The notes under the pieces were generated by a model. It searched no databases, had not been told where the DNA came from, and worked only from the letters and a program-made list of their open reading frames with translations. From contig CBDUWP010000016.1 of assembly GCA_965370955.1 (NCBI GenBank), positions 1 through 20,348 of the forward strand: a stretch of 20,348 bases of DNA. The letters are read 5' to 3'. A program made the position numbers and the translations under genes. Position 1 is the stretch's first letter, and every line of letters begins with the position of its first letter. Positions 7,655-14,813 of the stretch are shown here, piece by piece. Source of the stretch: CBDUWP01 sp965370955 (GTDB lineage: Bacteria; Planctomycetota; Phycisphaerae; Sedimentisphaerales; Anaerobacaceae).

Positions 7655-8933
7655 CTGAACTCGCCGATCTATATATTTGTATTCGATTGATTTTTCTTGT
7701 TTCAGCTGACGTGATACTGAACTTTATATTTTTATATTCAAAGCTTTCGCCTGATAGCGGTATATAGCCCAGATGTGATAACACAAACCCTCCGATAGTA
7801 TCGTAATCTTCATCTTCCGGCAGGTTCAAATTCAGCTGGTCATTGATATCATCGACATAGGTTCTAGCGTCGACTTCAACGGTGTGTTCGTCAATTGTTG
7901 TAATGTCTTCAGGCTGCGTGTCTTCATATTCGTCGGTGATTTCGCCGACTAATTCCTCGAGAATATCCTCTAGGGTTACGATGCCTGCTGTTCCGCCATA
8001 TTCGTCGAGGACAACTGCAATGTGCAATTTTTGATTTTGAAATTCATGCAGCAATTCTCGAAGCGATTTTGTTTCTGGTACGAAATAAGGTTTCCGCATT
8101 TTTTGATGCAGATCGAAATCTTTTGTTTCGGCACTGATATTGATTAGTAAATCTTTAGCGTATATGAACCCGATTATGTTATCGATATTTTTTCGATAAA
8201 CCGGCATGCGAGAATGGCCGTCGGTATTGATAATTTTTACGATTGTTTCTAGGTTGCTATTTTCTTCTATGGCAACCAGATCGATTCTTGGCGTCATGAT
8301 TTCGTCAGCGTTGGTGTCAGCTAGTTCGAGGACATTTTCTATCATTTCTTGTTCTTCAGCATCGACTGCTCCCTCGATTTTATGCTGCTCTAAGCTGGTT
8401 AGAAACTCTTCCTGCATTTGATCTTGCTTTTGCGCTTCAGTGACAGCTTCTGTAACGCCTGCTAATCTTTTGATTACGATATCAAACAGCTGGAAAATAT
8501 ATAACAAAGGCCAGCAGACCAAAGCCAACACTGTTAATAGTTTATATGTTTTTAAGATCAGGATTTCGCCGGCATACTTTGCCCATGCTCTTGGTATAGC
8601 TAGGCCGAAAACAGTAAACATAATTATTGTGCCAAATGATGTCAAGATAGCTGTATATATTTTGGTACCGGAATCCGATAGCCGCATCCACAAAACAACC
8701 ACAATCAACAAGGCGGCTAACGTCACGACCAGAAGCCACAGATCGCAAGCTCGATTCAATTTTTCAGAATTGTCAGCTATTTTATCCGCTAGATGAGCAT
8801 TTTTATTTCTTTTTTCAAGAGCTTGTTGTAATTTAGCCATTGAAAATATTTTTAATGCTCCCGTTGCAGCTGACAAAAATGTTATTAGCGGAACGCACAA
8901 GCAAAACAACAATATCAAGTTCGTTGTTGACAC
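7644..8933 (-). CDS. CNNM/CBS-pair transporter-associated protein (CorC/HlyC family)
   Basis: A 429-residue membrane protein with an N-terminal DUF21/CNNM domain (about 1-165) containing several hydrophobic segments (about 5-22, 65-84, 95-115 and 130-155). A tandem CBS pair follows (about 205-335), with motifs MTPR near 213, HSRMPVY at 240-246 and LDEYGGTAGIVTLEDILEEL at 309-328. The C-terminal CorC_HlyC associated domain covers about 340-425 (EDYDTIGGFVLSHLGYIP). Members are proposed Mg2+/Co2+ efflux or magnesium homeostasis proteins. The DUF21 part is divergent, while the CBS part is highly conserved. The start is GTG, with AAAAAAGG about 9 bases upstream. It is the third gene of the pgpH-ybeY-CNNM-recO run. 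Confidence 0.9.
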   Translation of the reverse strand: MSTTNLILLFCLCVPLITFLSAATGALKIFSMAKLQQALEKRNKNAHLADKIADNSEKLNRACDLWLLVVTLAALLIVVVLWMRLSDSGTKIYTAILTSFGTIIMFTVFGLAIPRAWAKYAGEILILKTYKLLTVLALVCWPLLYIFQLFDIVIKRLAGVTEAVTEAQKQDQMQEEFLTSLEQHKIEGAVDAEEQEMIENVLELADTNADEIMTPRIDLVAIEENSNLETIVKIINTDGHSRMPVYRKNIDNIIGFIYAKDLLINISAETKDFDLHQKMRKPYFVPETKSLRELLHEFQNQKLHIAVVLDEYGGTAGIVTLEDILEELVGEITDEYEDTQPEDITTIDEHTVEVDARTYVDDINDQLNLNLPEDEDYDTIGGFVLSHLGYIPLSGESFEYKNIKFSITSAETRKINRIQIYRSASSDAK

Positions 8934-8974
8934 TTAATTTACCTTTTTTAGTTTAATTGCAATTCTATGTTTGT

Positions 8975-9442
8975 TTAGGATTTGTAAACAGATCCTAAAT
9001 CATATTTATTCAGGATTTCATCTTCTTTTTCATGCATTATTTTTGCTTTATCGGGAATTAAATCGTCAAAGCCAAATTGATGCAAAAGACCATGTACCAC
9101 GTATAAGCATAACTCAGCCTGTTGTGTATGGTTGCGTTTTTGGGCTTGCCTTTGAGCAATTTGTGAATTTACGACAATATCAAAAGTTTTTTCATCGTCT
9201 CTCGATTCAGACAGATTAAAACTGATACAGTCAGTAGTTGTATGATGATTCAGAAATTTTTTGTTTAGTTCTGTTATCTCCAAATCACCGACAATTTTGA
9301 TATTGATTGTAGCTTTGTCACATAAAAATTGTTGGCAGGTATCTATAGCAATTTCGCGAAGCTGATTAGGGTCAACATCTGCGTCGTCTTGTTCGCAAAC
9401 GATTTGCACTTTAATACTGTGTGAGTTTTTATTTTCGTTCAT
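8975..9442 (-). CDS. ybeY: Endoribonuclease YbeY (rRNA maturation factor), variant zinc site
   Basis: A 155-residue UPF0054/YbeY metalloprotein involved in 16S rRNA 3' maturation and ribosome quality control. The family block H-G-x-L-H-x-x-G-x-D-H is present as HGLLHQFGFDD: His117 and His121 are kept, but the third metal ligand is Asp127 instead of His. The upstream LN...TDxxSF block (59-75) is present, though the arginine usual after the Tyr/Phe is Leu64. The length and position match the family. The gene begins 2 bp after the pgpH-like stop and is translated in the same operon. The Asp could still coordinate zinc, and related substitutions may exist in other lineages; activity is inferred. 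Confidence 0.88.
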   Translation of the reverse strand: MNENKNSHSIKVQIVCEQDDADVDPNQLREIAIDTCQQFLCDKATINIKIVGDLEITELNKKFLNHHTTTDCISFNLSESRDDEKTFDIVVNSQIAQRQAQKRNHTQQAELCLYVVHGLLHQFGFDDLIPDKAKIMHEKEDEILNKYDLGSVYKS

Positions 9443-9444
9443 GC

Positions 9445-10923
9445 TTATTGAGTGCCTTCTAGCGGTTGGTCTGGAGCTGTTGGATAGGCGATTCGTCCAT
9501 GACAGTGACCTGCTAAGGTTTTTGTGATAGCGACTTCAATTGCATGAAGTTGTTTTAAGGTTAGATCGCATTCATCGAATTGTCCGTCCAGCAATCGCTT
9601 CATAGCCATGTTATGCGTTACAGCTTCTATTTTTGATGGCGTCACTTCCGTTAAGGATCGTACCGCCCCTTCAGCTGCATCAGCTAGCATAACGATAGCG
9701 GCTTCTTTGATGATGGGTTTTGGTCCGGCGTATCTGAATTCATTCTCTGAAAGAGAACCATTTTTTTCATCATGCTTTTGTTTGGCTTCGTTATAAAAAT
9801 ACTCCACTAAAGTTGTGCCGTGATGCGTTTCTATAAACTGTCGAAGAACCGATGGTAAGCCATATTCCTTGGCCATTGCAATGCCGTCTTTGACATGTCC
9901 GGTGATTATCAATTGACTCATAGCTGGTGACAATTCCTTGTGGCGATTGTCTATGTCCATCTGGTTTTCAGTAAAATATGTGGGTTTGTTGAGTTTGCCA
10001 ATATCATGATAGTAAGCACCGACTCTGCACAATAAGCCATTTCGACCGATAGCTTCTGCTGCGGCTTCTGCTAATGAGCCGACTAAAATGCTGTGACTGT
10101 ATGTGCCGGGTGCTTCCATTGCCAGTTTTTTAAGCAGTGGTTGATTAGCATTGCTGTAATCGAGCAGTGTCATACTTGTTGTGATGTGAAAGGTTTTTTC
10201 GATCACAGGCAATAGGCTCTGTATGACCAGCGCTACTAGCAATGTTGTGCAACTGTGCCAAAAAGCACCTATAAAAATCACAGAAATTGATTCGGTGGAG
10301 TTGGATAAAAGAATAGGTGTCACAAAGGCGACACCAGCTGCGATTGCGCCGACTTCCAGCATTTTCATTCTTGTTCGGAGTTCTTCTAATAATAAGCAAC
10401 AGGTAAAAGAAGCAGAGATCATAGTCAGCAGCAAAGTTGTGTTATTTATTTGGCCACTTGCCAATAAACCCAGCACGCAATAAAACAAACTGAGTCCGAC
10501 GGCAAATCGGCGATGATATGATAGGGATATGGAAATTGCTACGGCAACAGCTGCGCCGGTAGCCCAGCTTTGTTGATCCGATAATTTTAGAGCTATTTTT
10601 GTAACAGTCATAGCACTCAACAAGATCAGACAAATGGTCAAGGCTCTGAGATGATTTTTAAGGATTTTTTTTTGGTATATAAAAACATAACAGCTCATTG
10701 CGAAGGTGACCATAATGATAAAGCCGACGAGTTTTAATTTAGAGTGGCTATTGCTGCCGGCGATTATGATTAGGCTAGCTATTATGGCGAATAGGATTCC
10801 CAATCCAATTGAGATTAAATTGTCAGCCGTTAATATGCGCAGGATTCCTACCGTTCGACTGGAATTGATATTCTTACGAACTTGATGTTGTCTGGCGGTC
10901 GTTTTTTTTCTAAAAAACATCAT
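9445..10923 (-). CDS. PgpH-like 7TM-HD c-di-AMP phosphodiesterase, lacking the large extracellular domain
   Basis: A 492-residue membrane protein with about seven hydrophobic segments between residues 35 and 245 and a cytoplasmic HD domain (about 255-480). HD residues visible are His277 (TYSHSIL), His306-Asp307 (YYHDIGK), His343 (TGHVKDG), His367-His368 (ETHHGT) and Asp415 (MLADAAE). This is the 7TMR-HD arrangement of PgpH, which hydrolyses cyclic di-AMP in Firmicutes. Typical family members are roughly 700-900 residues because of an N-terminal extracytoplasmic 7TMR-HDED domain. Here the membrane segments start by residue 35, so that domain is absent. The position directly before ybeY matches yqfF-yqfG of Bacillus. 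The substrate is inferred from the family and not shown by the sequence. Confidence 0.88.
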   Translation of the reverse strand: MMFFRKKTTARQHQVRKNINSSRTVGILRILTADNLISIGLGILFAIIASLIIIAGSNSHSKLKLVGFIIMVTFAMSCYVFIYQKKILKNHLRALTICLILLSAMTVTKIALKLSDQQSWATGAAVAVAISISLSYHRRFAVGLSLFYCVLGLLASGQINNTTLLLTMISASFTCCLLLEELRTRMKMLEVGAIAAGVAFVTPILLSNSTESISVIFIGAFWHSCTTLLVALVIQSLLPVIEKTFHITTSMTLLDYSNANQPLLKKLAMEAPGTYSHSILVGSLAEAAAEAIGRNGLLCRVGAYYHDIGKLNKPTYFTENQMDIDNRHKELSPAMSQLIITGHVKDGIAMAKEYGLPSVLRQFIETHHGTTLVEYFYNEAKQKHDEKNGSLSENEFRYAGPKPIIKEAAIVMLADAAEGAVRSLTEVTPSKIEAVTHNMAMKRLLDGQFDECDLTLKQLHAIEVAITKTLAGHCHGRIAYPTAPDQPLEGTQ

Positions 10924-10935
10924 GTTTTATTCTCT

Positions 10936-11093
10936 AACTTTATAAATTCAATTTGCCTGTTTGTAACGAGACATTAGTTTTATATTTTATACCTATTATA
11001 ATCGTGGTTTATAGAAACCTTATAAATTCAATTTGTCTGTTCGCAACGAGATATTAGTTTTATATTTCTACCCATTATAATCGCGGTTTACAG
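10936..11093. repeat. Imperfect tandem duplication, 80-bp period, in the intergenic region before the pgpH-like gene
   Basis: Copies at 10936-11014 and 11016-11093 align over about 78 bp with nine substitutions and one single-base gap. Every substitution is a C/T exchange on the plus strand. Each copy contains the 8-bp palindrome ATTATAAT (a TATAAT on both strands), TAACGAGA/CAACGAGA and a CG(T/C)GGTTTA element. No reading frame is convincing across it. It fills most of the 188-bp gap between cdsA and the pgpH-like gene. Confidence 0.85.
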
Positions 11094-11102
11094 ATAGTAC
11101 AA
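11074..11102 (-). promoter_or_regulatory. Candidate promoter for the pgpH-ybeY-CNNM-recO operon
   Basis: On the minus strand, TTGTAC (11097-11102) and TATAAT (11074-11079) are separated by 17 bp. The -10 hexamer lies in the upstream copy (in transcription order) of the tandem repeat. The other copy has the same TATAAT but no good -35. The 5' leader would be about 150 bases and would contain the second repeat copy. Confidence 0.45.
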
Positions 11103-11111
11103 ACTTTTCTG

Positions 11112-11972
11112 TTAGTTGTTAAAATAAACCATATAAAGATACCCAACCGGTGCAGCTATTAACAGTGAGTCCACAATATCGAGTATACCGCCAAATCCCG
11201 GCACTGTGGCTGCTGAGTCTTTTTGCTGAGCATCTCTTTTCAGCATAGATTCAGCCAGATCGCCAGCTTGGCCGATAATCGCCATAACAGCACCAAAAAC
11301 AATTGCTGCAGAAATAGCCATTATATTGAAATATATCGAAAAAATCACCGCAGTAACTGAAGCGAATATTACAGCTCCAGCCATTCCTTCCCATGTTTTA
11401 GCCGGACTAATTTTTGGGATAAGCTTATGTTTACCGATTAGCTTTCCGACAGTGTAGGCGCCAATATCAGAGCATTTGATGGTGAAAATCAGCATTAGAA
11501 TCGGCCATAAGCCCATTTCCAGCCGAGTTTTAACGAAAAAGCTGCTTAAGAAGCCCGTATAAAAAATCACAAAAAAAGTAGCCCCGCAATTAGCCAAGAC
11601 TCCCTTATTGCCAAAATAAACAGCTTGATATACAAAAATAGCAATAATTGCGGCGACAGGCAATCCAATCAGTAAATTTGGTGATAAATTGCTGGAAAAT
11701 TGAAAAATATACCAACTAATTGCCAGCAGAATTGAAAAGAAAATTGAGATTGGCAGAAAAATTTTAATATTATTTCCACAGGCAAGCTTTTTAAGCTCTA
11801 AATGGCTCATGAACATCAAAAGTGCTACGATAACACAAAATAACGAACCCTTTACCGGAATGACTGGATTGGCTGTCTCTGTCATTGAGCCGTCTAGCCA
11901 AGCACCAATTAAAACAACTCCAACAACAACCGTTATCATGATAAAACCGAAAAACAATCTATATTTAAGCAT
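11112..11972 (-). CDS. cdsA: Phosphatidate cytidylyltransferase (CDP-diacylglycerol synthase)
   Basis: A 286-residue polytopic membrane enzyme that makes CDP-diacylglycerol from phosphatidate and CTP, the branch point of bacterial phospholipid synthesis. Several hydrophobic segments run through residues 5-240. The conserved blocks are CSDIGAYTVGKLIGKHKL (167-184), ISPAKTWEG (188-196) and the C-terminal signature from Ser242. The signature reads S-M-L-K-R-x4-K-D-S then P-G-F-G-G-I-L-D-I-V-D-S. The usual His in PGHGG is Phe260, and the Arg in LDR is Ile266. The core Lys-Arg, Lys-Asp and Asp residues are kept, and similar variants are believed to occur in PVC bacteria, so activity is likely. GGGAG lies 11 bases before the ATG. 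The gene follows uppS, a common order. Confidence 0.93.
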   Translation of the reverse strand: MLKYRLFFGFIMITVVVGVVLIGAWLDGSMTETANPVIPVKGSLFCVIVALLMFMSHLELKKLACGNNIKIFLPISIFFSILLAISWYIFQFSSNLSPNLLIGLPVAAIIAIFVYQAVYFGNKGVLANCGATFFVIFYTGFLSSFFVKTRLEMGLWPILMLIFTIKCSDIGAYTVGKLIGKHKLIPKISPAKTWEGMAGAVIFASVTAVIFSIYFNIMAISAAIVFGAVMAIIGQAGDLAESMLKRDAQQKDSAATVPGFGGILDIVDSLLIAAPVGYLYMVYFNN

Positions 11973-12095
11973 GCGTTAAATTACTCCCAAAGACAAGTTG
12001 CCATATTTATAGAGCTATTTTTTTTCTTCGTAATACTGCGTCCGCAAGGCTTTAACCCATAGCGACAGATGCCACGTCCGTAAGAGTATGGTAGT
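11973..12095. other. uppS-cdsA intergenic segment with a GC-richer direct repeat
   Basis: This 123-bp gap contains two direct copies of CTT(A/G)CGGACG on the minus strand (12075-12084 and 12039-12048), 36 bp apart, within a locally GC-richer stretch of about 60 bp. On the minus strand the frame after the uppS stop stays open for another 25 codons through this segment. No strong hairpin or terminator was found. It may be a remnant of a dispersed repeat. Confidence 0.45.
12006..12033 (-). promoter_or_regulatory. Weak candidate promoter for cdsA
   Basis: On the minus strand, TTACGA (12028-12033) and TATAAA (12006-12011) are separated by 16 bp that include an A8 run. Spacing and hexamers are acceptable but not strong, and cdsA may simply be transcribed from upstream through uppS. 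Confidence 0.3.
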
Positions 12096-12860
12096 TTATT
12101 GTGTTTCAACATTGCCGAATCGTCTTGAGCGGTTGGCAAAGGTTTTTATCGCCTTATCCATACAGGCTTCATTAAAATCAGGCCAAGTAATGTCCGTAAC
12201 ATAAAATTCAGTATAGGCTAGTTGCCACAGTAGAAAATTACTGATTCTCATCTCGTTTGCTGTTCGTATTAACAGATCTGGAGTTGGCAATTGAGGTGCA
12301 TACAGATGTTGGCTAAACGATTGACTATCGATATCTGCAAGAGCGATGTCACCTTCGGCATATTTTTTAGCTAACGCTTTAGCCGCGTCAACAATTTCGT
12401 CATGGCCGCCATAATTAAGGGCCAGCGCCAGCGTCATACCTTTATTATTTGCTGTTAGCTCTATTGTTTTGTCGAGCTCTTTTAATACTTTTTTCGGCAA
12501 CCGTTCTCGCCTGCCAAGATGGATAAGTTTAACATCATTACGTTTTAACATTGCGCGAATACCGGCTAAATATCGGCTGAACAAGAACATCAGCGCGCTG
12601 ATTTCCAGTTTGGATCTGTTCCAGTTTTCGCTGCTGAAAGCATATAGAGTTAGGGATTTTACACCTAGGGCTACGCAATGGAGTGCAATTTTTTCAACGG
12701 TTTTGCCGCCTTGCCGATGTCCTTCATATCGCTGTTTGCCTTGCTGTTTTGCCCAGCGTCCGTTCCCGTCCATGATGATGGCAATATGAGCCGGAAATTT
12801 TTCGGTATCAAATTCAAGACGTTTGGCTGTGTTTTTTTGTTTTTCTTGAAAGCTTTCCAA
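12096..12860 (-). CDS. uppS: Isoprenyl transferase (undecaprenyl diphosphate synthase family)
   Basis: A cis-prenyltransferase that builds undecaprenyl diphosphate, the lipid carrier precursor for peptidoglycan. Signatures are IIMDGNGRWAKQQG with the catalytic Asp (residue 31 from this start), the GHRQGG block, LYAFSSENW, and RTANEMRISNFLLWQLAY near the C-terminus. In the last block the usual Ser/Gly-Gly before Glu is Ala-Asn. The start is uncertain. The frame is open to a TTG at 12908, which would overlap purA by 35 bp in its highly conserved 3' end and has no properly spaced ribosome site. The TTG at 12860 is 13 bp after the purA stop, has a GGA 6 bases upstream, and gives 254 residues with a family-like short N-terminus. 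I prefer 12860. Confidence 0.93.
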   Translation of the reverse strand: MESFQEKQKNTAKRLEFDTEKFPAHIAIIMDGNGRWAKQQGKQRYEGHRQGGKTVEKIALHCVALGVKSLTLYAFSSENWNRSKLEISALMFLFSRYLAGIRAMLKRNDVKLIHLGRRERLPKKVLKELDKTIELTANNKGMTLALALNYGGHDEIVDAAKALAKKYAEGDIALADIDSQSFSQHLYAPQLPTPDLLIRTANEMRISNFLLWQLAYTEFYVTDITWPDFNEACMDKAIKTFANRSRRFGNVETQ

Positions 12861-12873
12861 ATTATTTCCGAGC

Positions 12874-14148
12874 CTATCTGAATATGGTTTGAGATCTTTT
12901 CGGCCCAACCCCTATCATTGTGATGGGTTTTTTGACCAGTGCTTCGATTGCACTAAGATATTTACAGGCATTTTCCGGCAGATCATCAAATTTTGTTATG
13001 TTGCGTAAGTCTTCGTTCCAGCCGTCTAAAGTGTCATAAATACATTTGACTTTGGTAAGCTTATCAATATCGGATGGGAAAAAGGTGGTCCGTTTGCCAT
13101 CGATTTCATAGGCTTTGCAGATTTTGATTTCCTCAAGACCTGCCAATGTATCAAGATGTAAGAGAGCTATTTCGTCAATTCCGCCGATTGTCGCTGAATA
13201 GGCTGCCGCCACCGCATCGAACCAGCCGCACCTTCTTGGCCTGCCTGTTGTGGTTCCGTATTCGTGCCCTTTTTCTCTGATGAACTGACCGACTTCATTG
13301 TCTTGTTCCGATGGAAATGGTCCTGCTCCGACTCTTGTCGTATAGGCTTTTATCACGCCGAAATATGTATCAATCATTTTAGCTGGAATGCCTGAGCCTG
13401 CGCTGACACCTAATGAGCTTGCGTTAGAACTGGTAACAAACGGGAATGTCCCGTGGTCTAGGTCTAGCAGTGCGCCTTGGGCGCCTTCAAACAAAACAGA
13501 CTGATGACTGGCCATAGCATTGTGCAGATATTCTGTTGTGTCAATTATGAAGGGGCCAAGTTTTTGAGCGAACAGTTTACATTTGTCAAACAGCTTAGCT
13601 TCGTCGATTGGCTTGGCATTATACAGAGAGCTAAAGAGCCGGTTTTTGTAAGCAATTATTTTGCTTAGTTTTTCTTTTAATGTCACGATATTTTTGAAGT
13701 CGCCCATTCGGATAGCATAGCTTCTGCCGATTTTGTCAGCGTAACAGGGGCCGATTCCGCGAGCAGTCGTGCCGATTTTATTGCTGCCGAGAGCCTGTTC
13801 TCGCAGTTGATCTTCGACAATGTGATAATCCAAAACCACATGGGCACTGTCACTGATGAATAGTCGATTGTCGAGGCTTATGTTTTCTTTGTTTAGTTGA
13901 TCGATTTCTTCTAGGAATGTTTCAGGATTCAGCACTACGCCGTTAGCGATGACGCATAGTTTGTCTTGCCTTACAGCTCCGCTTGGCATCAGGTGCAGAG
14001 CGAATTTTTTATCGCCAATTACCACTGTATGGCCTGCGTTGGCTCCGCCGCTATAGCGAACGATAATATCACATTTTTCGGAAAGGATGTCGACTATCTT
14101 GCCTTTGCCCTCGTCGCCCCATTGCAAACCTGTAATACAGCAATTCAT
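12874..14148 (-). CDS. purA: Adenylosuccinate synthetase
   Basis: A 424-residue enzyme that condenses IMP with aspartate using GTP, the first committed step from IMP to AMP. Clear signatures are QWGDEGKGK at 9-17 with catalytic Asp12, NAGHTV with His40, the segment TARGIGPCYADK, the block YGTTTGRPRRCGWFD, and the C-terminal GVGPKRSQTI. The length is normal. The ATG start has AAGGA about 9 bases upstream. The gene begins a minus-strand run with uppS and cdsA. Its leader contains a promoter, a hairpin and a CG-centred palindrome (listed separately), so it may have its own regulation. Confidence 0.97.
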   Translation of the reverse strand: MNCCITGLQWGDEGKGKIVDILSEKCDIIVRYSGGANAGHTVVIGDKKFALHLMPSGAVRQDKLCVIANGVVLNPETFLEEIDQLNKENISLDNRLFISDSAHVVLDYHIVEDQLREQALGSNKIGTTARGIGPCYADKIGRSYAIRMGDFKNIVTLKEKLSKIIAYKNRLFSSLYNAKPIDEAKLFDKCKLFAQKLGPFIIDTTEYLHNAMASHQSVLFEGAQGALLDLDHGTFPFVTSSNASSLGVSAGSGIPAKMIDTYFGVIKAYTTRVGAGPFPSEQDNEVGQFIREKGHEYGTTTGRPRRCGWFDAVAAAYSATIGGIDEIALLHLDTLAGLEEIKICKAYEIDGKRTTFFPSDIDKLTKVKCIYDTLDGWNEDLRNITKFDDLPENACKYLSAIEALVKKPITMIGVGPKRSQTIFR

Positions 14149-14161
14149 TTTTTTGTTTCCT

Positions 14162-14171
14162 TAAACGTTTA
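14162..14171. promoter_or_regulatory. Palindrome TAAACGTTTA in the purA leader (possible operator)
   Basis: A perfect 10-bp palindrome with an AAACGTTT core abuts the purA ribosome site. The core resembles LacI/PurR-type operators, whose centre is a CG dinucleotide between A and T runs. No regulator gene is in the window, so this is only suggestive. Confidence 0.3.
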
Positions 14172-14182
14172 CTGGCAAAATT

Positions 14183-14219
14183 AAACCGCAATAGCTGGTC
14201 AAACAACTAGTTGCGGTTT
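14183..14219 (-). terminator. Strong hairpin with T-rich flank: terminator or purA leader attenuator
   Basis: The 9-bp arms AAACCGCAA and TTGCGGTTT enclose a 19-base loop that adds a few more pairs. On the minus strand it is followed by TTTAATTTT. It follows the small membrane-protein gene and could terminate it. It also lies downstream of the purA promoter candidate, so it may act as an attenuator. On the plus strand it is followed by TCTATTTTTC, so it could be bidirectional. Confidence 0.65.
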
Positions 14220-14241
14220 CTATTTTTCTCAATCGCACAGC

Positions 14242-14270
14242 ATTGTAGATGATACAGTCAATTATTTCAA
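14242..14270 (-). promoter_or_regulatory. Candidate purA promoter
   Basis: On the minus strand, TTGAAA (14265-14270) and TACAAT (14242-14247) are separated by 17 bp. Transcription would start near 14235, giving a leader of about 87 bases that contains the 14183-14219 hairpin. Confidence 0.5.
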
Positions 14271-14726
14271 CTTATTTTCGCTACAATTTTTTTCAGTAAT
14301 TCAGCTAGATTGTCGTAGTTTTTATCGCTGATTTTCACTGTTGTCAATTGATTGAGATTGTTTATGAGTTATAGAAAAAAACCCTTTTTGGTCAAAATGT
14401 GTTTTGTCGACAGTTTCTATATCATCATATTTTATGATTGTTTTGTTATTGATTGTTAGCTGCTCGTTATCGGCTAGAAGGTTTTTTTTGCACGCCATTG
14501 CCATCCAGATAGCGATCACTACCGCAGCCGGTATCAAAACAAATGGCCCATTTCGGTTACATATTAGATATGTTTGATTGCTTCCGTCGGCATTGGTATG
14601 TTTTTCAATAAATTTGTCATTGAAATAACCATCATAAATACACCAGATGCTTAGGCCGATACAAATAGCGATTGCGAGTTTGAAATTATTTTTTTTATAA
14701 CTACTATAAGACGATTTGATAGTCAT
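14267..14726 (-). pseudogene. Small two-TM membrane protein of unknown function, probably frameshifted near the 3' end
   Basis: I do not recognise a named family. From the ATG at 14726 (AAGGA 7 bases upstream; an earlier ATG at 14744 lacks one) the protein has two hydrophobic segments (about 17-33 and 63-78) and a cytoplasmic-looking domain with IIKYDDIETVDKTHFD. The first frame stops at 14322 after 134 residues, ending in an unstructured Gln/Ser/Asn run. In the +1 frame the coding-like sequence VKISDKNYDNLAELLKK continues to a TGA at 14267. Joining the two frames by a one-base shift between 14325 and 14368 gives a 152-residue protein with a sensible end. It could be a genuine frameshift mutation, a sequencing error, or a truncated but functional gene. 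Confidence 0.55.
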
Positions 14727-14774
14727 TTTGAAGTCCTTTTTCATAACTATTATAATATGTCAACTAGCGGCGGC

Positions 14775-14803
14775 ATTATATGTCAAAAAACGTTTTTTCG
14801 CAA
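14775..14803 (-). promoter_or_regulatory. Promoter for the small membrane-protein gene, with palindrome in the spacer
   Basis: On the minus strand, TTGCGA (14798-14803) and a consensus TATAAT (14775-14780) are 17 bp apart. The spacer is almost filled by the 14-bp palindrome AAAAAACGTTTTTT (14785-14798), a possible operator. A direct repeat, TTGACATAT on the minus strand, occurs at 14778-14786 and 14755-14763, 23 bp apart. Confidence 0.5.
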
Positions 14804-14813
14804 CTTTTAATAG

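Noticed and set aside
10936..11093. CRISPR array or phage attachment site in the tandem repeat
   Set aside because: There are only two long diverged copies with no unique spacer between them, and no cas, integrase or tRNA gene nearby.
12861..12908. Longer uppS start at TTG 12908
   Set aside because: It would overlap the conserved purA 3' end by 35 bp, its AGGGG abuts the start codon, and the added residues are unlike the family N-terminus. It cannot be fully excluded.
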